Assembly: GCF_022867805.1 (NCBI RefSeq)
Contig: NZ_JALIFO010000001.1
Coordinates: 682,001-746,000 of the forward strand
Source of the DNA: Cuneatibacter sp. NSJ-177
GTDB lineage: Bacteria > Bacillota > Clostridia > Lachnospirales > Lachnospiraceae
Direction: 5' to 3'
Length of the DNA stretch: 64,000 nt
Below the pieces are notes generated by a model that made no database searches, was not told the DNA's origin, and saw only the letters and a list, made by a program, of their open reading frames with translations. Within the stretch, counting starts at the first letter, position 1. Each line of letters opens with the position of its first letter. This document shows, piece after piece, positions 8,912 to 18,477 of this stretch. The position numbers and the translations under genes were made by a program.

Positions 8912-9973
8912 GTGAAGAAAGTAATGGCAGGAATTTTAAGTTTTGCCCTGATTTGCGGGCTTACCGCTTGTGGGAGCGGAAATTCGGAGACGAACACGGC
9001 GGCGTCAGGAGGCGCGCAGACCAGCTCTCAGGCAGAAGCGGGAGATCAAACGGAGGCGGAGTATGTCTGGAAGGCCGGGTCTGTGCTGGCGGCGGATCAT
9101 CCATACAGCATGGGATTGACAAAACTGGGAGAATTGCTGAAAGAAAAATCAAACGGCAGGATTCAGTTGGATGTTTATCCGGCGGGATCGCTGGGCGGGG
9201 AGACCGAGATGATTGAACAGGTCCAGATGGGAACCCTGGATTTTCTCTGCACGGCGACGGCCCCCCTGGCCAATTTTACCGATGCGCTTCTCGTCTATGA
9301 TCTCCCTTATCTGTTCCGGGATACGGCTCATGTCTACGCGGTTGAGGACGGAGAGATCGGACAGCAGCTTTTGAATCAGGTAAAAGAGGACACCGGTATT
9401 TATGCTGTAAATATGTGGGAGTGCGGTTTTATGGAGCTTGCCAACAGCAAGCGGGAGGTGAAAACGCCGGAGGATCTGAAAGGAATGAACATCCGGATTA
9501 TGGAAAATGCGATTTACAATTCGTATTTTACCGCTTTGGGAGCCAACCCGATTACGATGTCCCTGACGGAAGTGTTTACTTCCCTGCAAAACGGAACCAT
9601 CGATGCGGTCACCAACCCCATTGTGACAATCTATACAAGCAAGTTTCACAGTGAAGCCAACCATGTATCCATGGTAAACTGCATCTATATCCCTTCGATC
9701 CTGCTGATGAACCTGGAGCTCTATCAATCTTTGCCGGAAGATCTGCAAAAGATTGTAGACGAATGCTGCAAGGAAGCGCAGGCCTATGAGCGCGGACTCT
9801 TTAATGAACTGGAAGAAACCTATCATCAGGCTATTCAGGATGAAGGCGGTGAAATTTCGGATGTGGATTTGAGCGTGTGGAGAGATGAAAAGCTTCTGGA
9901 TGAGGTCTACCGCCAATTCGTTCCCAGCTTGATTCCCCAGGAAGTCGTCGACGCAATTCGGGCCGTGCAATAA
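8912..9973 (+). CDS. TRAP transporter substrate-binding lipoprotein (DctP family)
   Basis: The 353-residue extracytoplasmic binding protein of a TRAP system. It has a lipoprotein signal with lipobox LTAC near residue 21, a Ser/Gln/Glu-rich linker, then a DctP fold. NPITMSLTEVFTSLQNGTID near the middle is the conserved ligand-site region with the TRAP arginine just before it (NIRIME). The GTG at 8912 has GAGGAGG at 8896-8902; the ATG at 8894 overlaps that site. It is the first transporter gene of the operon. Family ligands are mostly carboxylates, including sugar acids. Confidence 0.9.
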   Translation: MKKVMAGILSFALICGLTACGSGNSETNTAASGGAQTSSQAEAGDQTEAEYVWKAGSVLAADHPYSMGLTKLGELLKEKSNGRIQLDVYPAGSLGGETEMIEQVQMGTLDFLCTATAPLANFTDALLVYDLPYLFRDTAHVYAVEDGEIGQQLLNQVKEDTGIYAVNMWECGFMELANSKREVKTPEDLKGMNIRIMENAIYNSYFTALGANPITMSLTEVFTSLQNGTIDAVTNPIVTIYTSKFHSEANHVSMVNCIYIPSILLMNLELYQSLPEDLQKIVDECCKEAQAYERGLFNELEETYHQAIQDEGGEISDVDLSVWRDEKLLDEVYRQFVPSLIPQEVVDAIRAVQ

Positions 9974-10023
9974 GAAGCACAGGCATGGACGGACGCTTCT
10001 TGCGGCGTGAAATGCTTTGAGAT

Positions 10024-10057
10024 GAGGAAGCCGTGCCGCTGCGGACACGGCTTCCTC
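10024..10057 (+). promoter_or_regulatory. Intercistronic hairpin between dctP and dctQ
   Basis: Perfect 12-base arms, GAGGAAGCCGTG and CACGGCTTCCTC, around a 10-base loop in the 218-base gap after the binding-protein gene. There is no U-run. Such hairpins often protect the upstream message so that binding protein outnumbers permease; that role is inferred. Confidence 0.6.
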
Positions 10058-10191
10058 TCTGGAAAAATGCCGGAGAATGTGCCCGGATCGACGGGAGCCG
10101 GATCGATTATTCCGGCTGCGCCTGCCGGGCGGGAGCATAAGCTGCGTGATGTCCGGAGGAATACAGGAAGGGAAAGGAGGAACGAAGGACT

Positions 10192-10719
10192 TTGTCTGAT
10201 AAAAAGAAAAGAATAGAACAAGGATTGAATCGTTTTGACCGGATTGTCATTTCCGTGGAGAGTGTGGTGGCGGTGGCTGCTTTTGCAGGAATGTGCCTGA
10301 TCGTCATGTATGGGATCATCTGCCGGTTTATTTTAAAAATTCCGAACCCTTACGGCGAGGAGCTAAGCCGGTATCTGATGATTTATGCGGTGTTTTTCGC
10401 GGTTGCGATCGGCGTAGTGAAAAACGAGCATATCCGTGTCGACTTTTTTGTGGACCGGCTGCCGGGAATGGCCGGAAAGCTGGTGGATGCTTTGGGCGGG
10501 CTGGTCACGGTTTTCGGCTATCTGCTGCTGACCTATCTGACGGCCCAGGTTTTTGGCTCCATGATTCAAAAAGGCCAGCTGGCTCCTAGTCTCAGGATTC
10601 CCATGTATATCCCCTATGCCGGGATGCTGGTGGGAATGGCGCTTGCTGCATTGCAGGCTGTGGAAATGTTTATCCGAAAATTTTTCCTGGGGAACAGGGG
10701 AGAGGAGGAAGAGTCATGA
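10192..10719 (+). CDS. TRAP transporter small permease (DctQ family)
   Basis: A 175-residue membrane protein with four predicted helices and the DctQ signature GEELSRYLMIYAVFFA followed by NEHIRVDFF. It is the small membrane subunit that pairs with DctM. The start is TTG at 10192 with GGAAAGGAGG at 10171-10180. It overlaps the next gene by four bases (ATGA), so translation is probably coupled. Confidence 0.9.
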   Translation: MSDKKKRIEQGLNRFDRIVISVESVVAVAAFAGMCLIVMYGIICRFILKIPNPYGEELSRYLMIYAVFFAVAIGVVKNEHIRVDFFVDRLPGMAGKLVDALGGLVTVFGYLLLTYLTAQVFGSMIQKGQLAPSLRIPMYIPYAGMLVGMALAALQAVEMFIRKFFLGNRGEEEES

Positions 10720-11993
10720 TTGTATTTATGTTTTCTCTGTTTGTCGTCCTGCTATTGATCGGCGTGCCGATTTCTTTGACTTTGGGCTTGACGGCCGCCC
10801 TGCCGCTGTATTTCTTTTCTGATATATCCTTAAATGTCGTAGCTCAGAAAATGTTTGGCTCTGTCAACTCTTTTTCCATTATGGCGGTTCCCTTTTTTAT
10901 GTTGGCAGGCAGCATTTTTGCCAAGGGAGGAGTTTCCAAACGTCTGGTTGACCTGGCCAATTCTGTTGTGGGCTGGCTGCCGGGCGGACTGGCCATCGTC
11001 ACATTTTTCGCCTGTGCTCTTTTCGGAGCGATCTCAGGATCCTCCCCGGCCACTGTGGCTGCGATGGGGTCCATCCTCGTGCCCGCCATGCTGGAGGCCG
11101 GATATTCCATGCAGTTTGCACTGGCTACGATTTCAGCGGCCGGCTTTCTCGGCATCGTGATCCCGCCCAGTATCCCGATGGTGATGTACGGCGTTTCGGC
11201 CAGCGCCAATATCGGGGATCTATTTATGGCAGGTTTTTTGCCGGGAATCTTGCTTACGTTAGCGATGTCCTGCTATGCTTTTCTGTACGGAAGAAAGCAT
11301 TTGCCGAAAGGAGAACCGTTCCAGATCAAAAAAGTATTGGTGGCCTTGAAAAATGCCGTGTGGGCGTTGATTATGCCGGTCATCATTTTAGGCGGAATCT
11401 ACGGAGGGATTTTTACGGCGACCGAGGCGGCTGTCGTAGCCTGCTATTACGGCTTGGCCATCGGCATTTTCGTCTATAAGGAATTGGAATGGAGAAAATT
11501 AGGGGTGATTTTCCGCGATTCCATTGTCCAGGCCGGCAGCATCCTTTTGATCGTGGCCACCGCGACGGCTTTTGGCTGGGTCCTGACCAGGGAAAACATT
11601 CCGGCCACCGTGGCCAATGGGATTTTGAATCTGGCCGGCGGCAACAAGTGGATTTTCCTGATTTTGGTCAATCTGCTGCTTCTGGCGGTAGGTACATTTA
11701 TGGAAACAATCCCTGCGATTTTGATCCTGACGCCGATTTTGCTTCCGGCGGCCAACACTCTGGGGATCAATACCATTGCTTTCGGAGTGATGATGATCGT
11801 CAATTTGGGAATCGGAATGGCGACTCCGCCGGTCGGCATCAACCTGTTTGTAGCAGCAGGGCTGGAAAAGAGGAAACTCTCCGATGTGGTTTGCCGGCAT
11901 CTCTGGTATTATCTCTTGTTTGCGCTGCTGGTTCTGGCGGTGATTGTAATTTTTCCGGGAATCGTTCTGCTGCTGCCGCAGATGATGGCCTAA
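10716..11993 (+). CDS. TRAP transporter large permease (DctM family)
   Basis: A 425-residue DctM subunit with about 12 helices, the transport channel of a Na+-coupled TRAP system. Typical stretches are GAISGSSPATVAAMGSI near 105, IPPSIPMVMYG near 150, and GIGMATPPVGINLF near 370. The start overlaps dctQ as ATGA. It completes the transporter with DctP and DctQ. Confidence 0.92.
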   Translation: MIVFMFSLFVVLLLIGVPISLTLGLTAALPLYFFSDISLNVVAQKMFGSVNSFSIMAVPFFMLAGSIFAKGGVSKRLVDLANSVVGWLPGGLAIVTFFACALFGAISGSSPATVAAMGSILVPAMLEAGYSMQFALATISAAGFLGIVIPPSIPMVMYGVSASANIGDLFMAGFLPGILLTLAMSCYAFLYGRKHLPKGEPFQIKKVLVALKNAVWALIMPVIILGGIYGGIFTATEAAVVACYYGLAIGIFVYKELEWRKLGVIFRDSIVQAGSILLIVATATAFGWVLTRENIPATVANGILNLAGGNKWIFLILVNLLLLAVGTFMETIPAILILTPILLPAANTLGINTIAFGVMMIVNLGIGMATPPVGINLFVAAGLEKRKLSDVVCRHLWYYLLFALLVLAVIVIFPGIVLLLPQMMA

Positions 11994-12005
11994 AAGGAGG
12001 ATACG

Positions 12006-13283
12006 ATGGGGTTTATTGAAGATACATTGCGGCCGGTTCCGCTGCCGAAAATCTTAAAGGCGGAGCAGGAATTCGATCGGTCCGAGATCGAGGATCTGCC
12101 GGCCTGTATCCGGGGCCAGCTGGAGCAGCTGAGCGGATTTCAGGGGATACAGGAAGGGCAGAGAATCGCTGTGACGGCCGGGAGCCGGGCGATTGACCGA
12201 ATCGATATCGTGCTGCGCTGTGTGGTGGATTTGGTGAAACAAAAAGGGGCCAAACCCTTCCTCGTACCTGCCATGGGCAGTCATGGCGGGGCTACCGCAG
12301 AGGGACAGCTGAACTACCTGCGAACCTTGAATATCACGGAAGAATCCATGGGAGCGCCGATTCTTTCTTCTATGGAAGTGGATTTGATCGGGACGATCGC
12401 CGACGGCAGGCCGGTATATTTTGACCATTACGCAAACCAGGCCGACGGCGTGGTTCTGGTGAATCGGATAAAAGCCCACACTTCTTTTAAAGGTCCCTAT
12501 GAGAGCGGGCTTTTAAAGATGATGGCCATTGGCCTCGGAAAACAAAAGGGGGCTCAGAATTACCATAAGACCGGATTTCGGGAGATGCCGCGGATCATCC
12601 AGGAGGTGGGCAAGGAAGTTTTAAGGAGAAAACCCATTCTGTTTGGGATCGGTTTGATTGAAAATGGCTATGGCCGCTTGACGAAAATCGCTGCGCTGAA
12701 CCCGGAGGAAATCGTTGAGAAGGAAAGGGAGCTGCTGGCGTTTGCCAATAGTCAGCTGCCGAAACTGTTTTTTCGGCAGGCGGATGCTTTGCTGATCCGA
12801 GAAATCGGGAAGGATATCAGCGGAACCGGTATGGACTCCAATGTGACGGGCCGTTTTAACAACCCATATTTTCATAATGAGACGGAGATCACGAAGATCG
12901 GAATCCTGGATCTGACGGAGAAGACCAAGGGCAATGCCAACGGAGTCGGAATGGCAGATTTTATTTCCCAGAGGTGTTATGAAAAAATCAAGCTGGATCA
13001 GACCTATCCCAACGCACTGACTTCCACAACGGTTCTGACGGTAAAGATTCCGATGATTCTTAATACCGACGAGATGGTGGCACGGGCGGCGGTGAAAACC
13101 TGTAATATCATGGATTTTAAAGATGTCCGCCTGGCCTTGATTCAAAATACAAAAAACATGAAAACTCTTTATATTTCAGAAAATATGGCGGACGAGGCAG
13201 AGCGTGCCGGGGTAAAGATTTTAGGGGAGGCGCGTGAGATCCCATTTGATGAGAATGGCGCACTGGAACTGGACTTTGAATAA
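12006..13283 (+). CDS. LarA-like (lactate racemase / DUF2088 family) protein
   Basis: A 425-residue homologue of nickel-pincer lactate racemase. Visible family features are TAGSRAID near 57-64, MGSHGGATAEGQ with His93, KAHTSFKGPYESG with His158, Lys171 and His187. The Lys171-His187 spacing of 16 equals that of the cofactor lysine and histidine I recall for LarA. The C-terminal half is divergent. LarA homologues racemise or epimerise 2-hydroxy acids, including sugar acids, and need the LarBCE-made cofactor; no larBCE is in this window. It starts 12 bases after dctM with AAAGGAGG before it, so it is in the operon. The function is inferred from context. Confidence 0.72.
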   Translation: MGFIEDTLRPVPLPKILKAEQEFDRSEIEDLPACIRGQLEQLSGFQGIQEGQRIAVTAGSRAIDRIDIVLRCVVDLVKQKGAKPFLVPAMGSHGGATAEGQLNYLRTLNITEESMGAPILSSMEVDLIGTIADGRPVYFDHYANQADGVVLVNRIKAHTSFKGPYESGLLKMMAIGLGKQKGAQNYHKTGFREMPRIIQEVGKEVLRRKPILFGIGLIENGYGRLTKIAALNPEEIVEKERELLAFANSQLPKLFFRQADALLIREIGKDISGTGMDSNVTGRFNNPYFHNETEITKIGILDLTEKTKGNANGVGMADFISQRCYEKIKLDQTYPNALTSTTVLTVKIPMILNTDEMVARAAVKTCNIMDFKDVRLALIQNTKNMKTLYISENMADEAERAGVKILGEAREIPFDENGALELDFE

Positions 13284-13312
13284 GCGTTTCGGAATGGAAC
13301 CGGGAGGGAAAA

Positions 13313-14044
13313 ATGGAAGTATCTTATGAAATCTTGCTGACGGGCTTTCCAGGAACGTCCGACCGGATTTCACTGGGAATCAGCACCGTTGTTTTGATCG
13401 AATGCGGCGGGACAAGGGTCCTGGTGGATACGGCGGGGTTCGGCGCCAGAGGTTTGCTTTTGTCCGCACTGTCAAGGAAAGGGATTCGGCCGGAGCAAAT
13501 TGATTTTGTCCTTTTCACGCATCTTCATTTCGACCATTGTGCGAATTTTGACTTGTTCCCGCAGGCCGCTTATGTCTGCAGCCGGACGGAATGGGAGTAT
13601 GCCTGGGAACAGGAGGATATCTATGTTCAAAAGCCTGTGATTCGGGCCTTGGGCGAGTGCCGGGTACGCTTGATCGAGGAAGATGGGGCTGAACCGGTTC
13701 CCGGCATCCGGGCAGTCCTTTCGCCAGGGCATACGCCGGGGGGACTAACCTATTGTTTCGGCTCCGGGCAAAGCCGGGTTGCTGTGACCGGGGATGCCAT
13801 TAAAAACCGGGAAGAGCTGCGAAGCGGAGAGGTGGTCATGACCTATGACCCGGCTGTCAGCAAGGATACCATCTTCAAAATCCGCTCCCAATCGGATCTG
13901 GTGATTCCGGGCCATGACTGCCCCTTGCAGATAAAAGAGAATAACGTGATCCCCAGTGAGACGAATCAGTGGCGGATTTCTTTTCAGAAAGGATTGTCCG
14001 TAAACGGAGGAAGGGGTAACATAGGGATTACACTGGACGTTTAA
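13313..14044 (+). CDS. Metallo-beta-lactamase fold hydrolase
   Basis: A 243-residue single-domain metallo-hydrolase. The zinc motif HLHFDHC is near residue 67-73, with later ligands in SPGHTPGG, GDAIKN and PGHD. This is the pattern of the lactonase-like group (AHL lactonase, quinolone-type hydrolases). As last gene of the dehydratase/TRAP/LarA operon, 29 bases after the LarA-like gene with GGGAGGG before it, it may open a sugar-acid lactone (inference). The size fits the family. Confidence 0.8.
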   Translation: MEVSYEILLTGFPGTSDRISLGISTVVLIECGGTRVLVDTAGFGARGLLLSALSRKGIRPEQIDFVLFTHLHFDHCANFDLFPQAAYVCSRTEWEYAWEQEDIYVQKPVIRALGECRVRLIEEDGAEPVPGIRAVLSPGHTPGGLTYCFGSGQSRVAVTGDAIKNREELRSGEVVMTYDPAVSKDTIFKIRSQSDLVIPGHDCPLQIKENNVIPSETNQWRISFQKGLSVNGGRGNIGITLDV

Positions 14045-14168
14045 ATTTCACAAAAACTCCATTTGTGCGGCTCTTTTTCTTTCCAATAAAGTGTGATATA
14101 CTACCTTAATATGATTTTTAGCCGGATTTCCGGCAGGAGATGTTTGGTAAGAGAATGGAGTAGAACAG

Positions 14169-15146
14169 ATGAAGACAGCAGAATGCGCCCGGTCTTTACG
14201 CGAAGAGATTGGGAAAATTATTGTGGGAAAACAGGAAATCGTGGATCTGGTGGTTACGGCCGTGTTATCCGGCGGCCACGTACTTTTAGACGATCTTCCC
14301 GGGAGCGGAAAGACCACCCTGGTCCGGACTTTGGCGCTGGCCCTTGGCTGCGAATACAAACGGATTCAGTTTACGCCGGATCTGCTTCCCTCGGATGTCT
14401 TGGGTATGACGGTGTTTAATCAGAAAACCGGCGATTTTGAACGGAAAGTCGGTCCGATTCACACCAACCTGCTTTTGGCAGACGAGATCAACCGGGCCAT
14501 TCCCCGGACCCAGTCGGCGCTGCTGGAAGCTATGGAAGAGCGCCAGATCACCATCGATGGGGAAACCTATCCCCAGCCTGACCCGTTCTTTGTCATGGCT
14601 ACCCAGAATCCTGTGGAGAAGGAGAGTACCTTCCCGCTTCCGGCAGCCCAGATGGACCGGTTTTTTATGAAACTGTCCATGGGGTATCCGAGCCGGGAGG
14701 AAGAGGTGCAGATGCTCTCGGAATTGGGGGATGAGACGCCTTATCAAAAGGTAAGCGCGGCGGCATCTCCGCAGCTTTTGCAGGATTTGCGGGAAGAAAT
14801 CCGCGGGGTCTATCTGAATGAAGAGGTGAAAGCTTATATCGTCGAACTGGTGCATCGAACCAGGGAGCACGGACAGTTAAAAACCGGCGCGAGTCCGCGG
14901 GCTTCCCGGTCTTTGTTTCAGGGAAGCAAAGCCTGCGCAGCAATGGACGGCCGAGACTATGTAACACCGGAAGACGTCCAAAAATTGATGCTGCCGGTGC
15001 TGTCTCACCGGGTTGTGCTGACCGGCGAGGCGCGCTACAGCGGGAGGACGCCCGAAGAAATTTTACAGGAGATCATCCGGGACACTCCGGTGCCGCCGGC
15101 GAAGGAAGCGTGGTTTGATGGAAAAGCAGAAGGAATTCGGGAGTAA
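14169..15146 (+). CDS. MoxR-family AAA ATPase
   Basis: A 325-residue MoxR-type AAA+ ATPase. Walker A is DLPGSGKTT near 43-51, and Walker B is LLLADEINRAIPRTQ near 103. Sensor 1 is ATQNPVEKE. MoxR proteins act as chaperone-like ATPases together with DUF58 proteins, often for cell-envelope or metalloprotein maturation. The gene overlaps the DUF58 gene by 29 bases. A -10-like TATACT at 14097-14102 lies upstream but lacks a good -35 partner. Confidence 0.9.
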   Translation: MKTAECARSLREEIGKIIVGKQEIVDLVVTAVLSGGHVLLDDLPGSGKTTLVRTLALALGCEYKRIQFTPDLLPSDVLGMTVFNQKTGDFERKVGPIHTNLLLADEINRAIPRTQSALLEAMEERQITIDGETYPQPDPFFVMATQNPVEKESTFPLPAAQMDRFFMKLSMGYPSREEEVQMLSELGDETPYQKVSAAASPQLLQDLREEIRGVYLNEEVKAYIVELVHRTREHGQLKTGASPRASRSLFQGSKACAAMDGRDYVTPEDVQKLMLPVLSHRVVLTGEARYSGRTPEEILQEIIRDTPVPPAKEAWFDGKAEGIRE

Positions 15147-16344
15147 TTTTGTCAGCCGCGGAGCCCTCCTCTTTCTGCTGGCCCTGGTTGTGATTACCAG
15201 TTATTATCAGATGGGAGGGCTGCCGGCATTTTTGTTGCTGGTCTTTTTGCTGGCCGCCGTATCACTGGCCTGGGGTAAAGGCTCCCTAAAACATCTGGAA
15301 ATTTCCATCGAAGGGAAAAGCCTGAACGGATTTCCCGGCGAGGAAATCGAATTTGTGCTGGCCGCCGCCAATGAAAAATGGCTGCCCGTCATTTGGCTGG
15401 ACCTTACGCTGCCGGAGCCAAAGCGAAAATGTGTGAGCCTGGAAGGCGGATTTAAGAGAAAGTTTACCTGGTTGATGCCCCGGCAGACGCTTCGCTGGAG
15501 GTGCCGGATGCAGGCACAGAAACGGGGGATCTACCGCCTGGCGGAGGTGGAATTGACTTCCGGAGACGGGTTTGGCCTTTCCGTGGAAAACCGAAGGGAG
15601 CAGCTTACTACAGGAATTTTCTTTGTGGTTTACCCAAAAGTTGACCCGGTGGAGACATCAGGCTTTTTACAGGAATATTCGGAATTGCAGAAGGGGACTT
15701 GGGGAAGCCAGGAGGACGTGACTCTTTTAAAAAGCAGCCGTGGTTATCTGCCCGGAGACGCAGGAAAGAGAATTAACTGGAGAATTCTGGCCAGACAGTC
15801 GGAACTTGTGGTCAATGTGTACGAGACGGTTCAGCCGAGAAACGCCTGTTTTTTGTTGGATCTGGAATCCTTTGTCCGCCGGGAGATGGTGGAGGAAAAC
15901 GGAGAGAAGAAGGCCGTCTTAAAGGAATTTCACGAAGAGGTCATGGAAGACATGCTCAGTTTGGCGGCGTCCTGCATGGTTGCCCTTGCAGAAAAACAAG
16001 TGTTTTGCAGTCTGGTGATCCCGGCAATCGGAAATGCCGAGGGGAAGGTCCTTTTCCCGGAGTCTCTGGACAATATGGTGCCGGAACTTCTGAGGGAACT
16101 GGCGTCCTTGGAATATGAAGGGGAGCAGAGCTTTTTGCCGGAGGAGGCGGTTTTTGCTGCGGATCATCGGTTTGGAAAGCTGTACGTCGTGGCTGAGACA
16201 CCGGGGGCGCTTTCTTGCCGTTCCACTTTGGAGCGGTTGGAGGATACCCATATCCGGCTTCTGGTCAAAACCAGAGAGGGAGAGCGTCCGGGAACGGACT
16301 ATCGGATCTGGGAAGAAAAAAAACTGCGGAGGGAGAGAGGATGA
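15118..16344 (+). CDS. DUF58 domain protein
   Basis: A 408-residue protein with two N-terminal membrane helices (about 12-50), then an extracytoplasmic beta-rich part and the DUF58 core. The core is visible as SSRGYLPGDAGKRINWRILA near 207-226, ending VNVYE. DUF58 proteins are the usual partners of MoxR ATPases and have a von Willebrand A-like fold. The ATG at 15118 lies inside the end of moxR with AAGGA before it; the gene ends in an ATGA overlap with the next one. Confidence 0.85.
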   Translation: MEKQKEFGSNFVSRGALLFLLALVVITSYYQMGGLPAFLLLVFLLAAVSLAWGKGSLKHLEISIEGKSLNGFPGEEIEFVLAAANEKWLPVIWLDLTLPEPKRKCVSLEGGFKRKFTWLMPRQTLRWRCRMQAQKRGIYRLAEVELTSGDGFGLSVENRREQLTTGIFFVVYPKVDPVETSGFLQEYSELQKGTWGSQEDVTLLKSSRGYLPGDAGKRINWRILARQSELVVNVYETVQPRNACFLLDLESFVRREMVEENGEKKAVLKEFHEEVMEDMLSLAASCMVALAEKQVFCSLVIPAIGNAEGKVLFPESLDNMVPELLRELASLEYEGEQSFLPEEAVFAADHRFGKLYVVAETPGALSCRSTLERLEDTHIRLLVKTREGERPGTDYRIWEEKKLRRERG

Positions 16345-17666
16345 ACCGCAAGCAAAAAATCGGAGTACAGTTGGCGATGCTTTTGGCGGACATCACCTTG
16401 ATGGGAAGCGTGCTGGCTATCTATGCTCTGCGCCAGACAGACGAAATCCATTTGTATCTGCTTCCCTGGTTTGCCGTCCTGGCCGCTGCATTTTTTCTCA
16501 ATTTCCTTTTCGTGCAAAAAAAGGCGCCGGTGAACCTGGTGCTTTTGATCGACGGGGTTCTGACAGTTGGTTTTGTGATATTTGGTCAGAATATATTGGT
16601 GATGAGCCAGGAATCCTTTGGCGTCAGGATTCTTCTGGGCGGCCTTTTGGCCGGGTCCTTTGTTCACGGCGCGTCAATGCCGATGGGGGAACCCAGGCAA
16701 AATCAGCTGGTATCTTATCTGGACGGATTGGTAGCATGCCTGGCAATCCTGATGGTGTTGAATAAGACCGGCAGTCTAAACGGCATCGAAGGGTTATTAG
16801 CTTTTGGCGGAGCCTCGGCGGCGGGCCTTTTACTGGCGCTGATTTCGTCCCGGATTCGTACGCCCGGAATGGAGAGGCTGGAGGGAAAGAAGGGGAAAGG
16901 AGTCGCTGCGCTTGGATTGATTCTAGCCGGAGCGGCCGCTTTGGCATTCTGGATGGGAAGTCATTTGAAAACAGTGTCTTCGGGAATCGTTTTCCTGGTG
17001 AGGAGCGCTGCCGATGGGATCTGGGCAGTTCTTGTCTGGCTTGGACATGGGCTGAATTCGTTCCTTCTTTGGCTGGCATCCCTTTTCCCTGCGGCAAATG
17101 GCGGGATGATTTTGCCCGAACCGGAGGCGGGAGCGGCAATGGAAACCGTGGAAGAAACGGCCGGGGGCGGGGGAACGCTGATTCTTATCCTTGCCGTGGT
17201 GCTTCTTGCCGTTGCTTTTTTTTGGCTGATGCGTCAGCTAAAAGGAAAACGTTTGAACGGTTTTTCCCAGGATGCTGCCGGTAGCATTGCTCTCCGGACA
17301 AAGTCGAAGAAAAAGCCCTGGGGATGGATTCGCGGGAAGTGGTCGGAATTTTGTTTTCTGCTGAAATATTGGAGAAACCGGAATACGCCCGCAGGAATTT
17401 TGACCTTCGCTGAGCGATGGGGGAAACAGGCCGGAATGCCGCGAGGAGCCGGCGAGAGCGGGCCTTCGTATCTGCGCCGTCTGGCTGTGACGAAAGAAAA
17501 AGAAGACGCGAAATGTCTGTGGGAAGCGGCTTCCGAGCTGGAAAAAGAGTTTTATGGAAGAGGCGGCAAGCTCAGTCCTTCGGTGGTTTCCGATTGCCGG
17601 AACTTGTTAAAGCAGTTCAAGAAAGACGCCTGTAAGCCATCCTCTTCTCAAGGGGTCTCTGTGTAA
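16341..17666 (+). CDS. Multi-pass membrane protein of the MoxR/DUF58 operon
   Basis: A 441-residue protein with about seven hydrophobic segments in the first 300 residues, an alanine-rich external stretch, a further helix near 300-320, and a basic cytoplasmic tail. The tail (GILTFAERWGKQAGMPR, then an ELEKEFYG segment) resembles the DUF4129 C-terminal module that often follows transglutaminase domains in MoxR operons, but no transglutaminase domain is present. The ATG overlaps the DUF58 stop (ATGA). Its end overlaps the convergent TetR gene by 19 bases. The function is unknown. Confidence 0.7.
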   Translation: MNRKQKIGVQLAMLLADITLMGSVLAIYALRQTDEIHLYLLPWFAVLAAAFFLNFLFVQKKAPVNLVLLIDGVLTVGFVIFGQNILVMSQESFGVRILLGGLLAGSFVHGASMPMGEPRQNQLVSYLDGLVACLAILMVLNKTGSLNGIEGLLAFGGASAAGLLLALISSRIRTPGMERLEGKKGKGVAALGLILAGAAALAFWMGSHLKTVSSGIVFLVRSAADGIWAVLVWLGHGLNSFLLWLASLFPAANGGMILPEPEAGAAMETVEETAGGGGTLILILAVVLLAVAFFWLMRQLKGKRLNGFSQDAAGSIALRTKSKKKPWGWIRGKWSEFCFLLKYWRNRNTPAGILTFAERWGKQAGMPRGAGESGPSYLRRLAVTKEKEDAKCLWEAASELEKEFYGRGGKLSPSVVSDCRNLLKQFKKDACKPSSSQGVSV

Positions 17667-18256
17667 ATACCAGCAAGCATGATTTTCAACAGCTGGTCCA
17701 GTTTATTTGCGAGAAATTCCGGCGAATAGGTTTCAATGCGCTGCCATTGGAACTGTGCGGTCAGCAGGATGCCCATCAGGACATCGACAATGATTTCAGC
17801 ATCGAGATCCTTTCGGAATACCTCTTCCTCTTGTGCTTTTAGGACAAGATTCCGAATCATATCCGTCATGGTGATCCGAGCTGCATAGAGGGGGCTTTTT
17901 TCGCAGGAATTTAGGTAACTGATCCGGCGAGACAGATCAATATTGGGGAGGGAGTCCAGGATGAATTGTTCCAGCACACGGTATATTTTGTCACCGCTGT
18001 TTTTTGCGTCCTCCCAGTCATGGGAGATCAGGTGACAGATGTTTTCCAGTTCCTCTTCGGTAATTCCCAGCAGAAGACTTTCTTTGTTGGGAAAATAGTT
18101 GTAGACTGTGGCCTTTGAGACCTCAGCCATATCGGCGATCTCGTCGATCATTGTATTGTCATATCCATTTTCACTGAACAGCCGGCGAGAGGCATTCAAG
18201 ATTCTCTCCCGGCATTTTAATTTATTTGTTTCTCTTCTGGACATTACTGCCGTCAT
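17648..18256 (-). CDS. TetR-family transcriptional regulator
   Basis: A 202-residue TetR regulator. The N-terminal helix-turn-helix is clear: RILNASRRLFSENGYD, then DMAEVSKATVYNYFPNKE. The C-terminal ligand domain is divergent. The ATG at 18256 has AAGGAG eight bases before it on the minus strand. It is convergent with the MoxR operon and does not face an obvious target gene; the upstream region toward 18.5 kb is gene-poor, so the regulated gene may be lost or distant. Confidence 0.88.
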   Translation of the reverse strand: MTAVMSRRETNKLKCRERILNASRRLFSENGYDNTMIDEIADMAEVSKATVYNYFPNKESLLLGITEEELENICHLISHDWEDAKNSGDKIYRVLEQFILDSLPNIDLSRRISYLNSCEKSPLYAARITMTDMIRNLVLKAQEEEVFRKDLDAEIIVDVLMGILLTAQFQWQRIETYSPEFLANKLDQLLKIMLAGIYTETP

Positions 18257-18282
18257 TCGAATCACTCCTTCTTTATAGTTTT

Positions 18283-18311
18283 ACTTTACTGCATAAAATG
18301 GCAGATTGCAA
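18283..18311 (-). promoter_or_regulatory. Probable promoter of the TetR gene
   Basis: On the minus strand TTGCAA (18306-18311), a 17-base spacer, and TAAAGT (18283-18288), 27 bases before the start codon. Confidence 0.5.
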
Positions 18312-18477
18312 TAAGTTTATGAGGATATATGCAGGTATAGGCCGGAAAATGGGAGCGGCATCCTGATTTGTAGCGACAGAAAAGGCTCACGATTTCTGGC
18401 TGCGTTCGATGGAAGGAACAGCGCATTCGTTTTCCTGTGCGAAGAGCTCTTTCGGAAGATGGAAACAAGGAGAACTC

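Noticed and set aside
9149-10138. Long minus-strand frame opposite dctP
   Set aside because: Antisense shadow; the plus strand carries a lipoprotein signal and the DctP fold.
14074-14102. Promoter for the MoxR operon
   Set aside because: TATACT at 14097-14102 is good but no acceptable -35 box lies at a proper distance.
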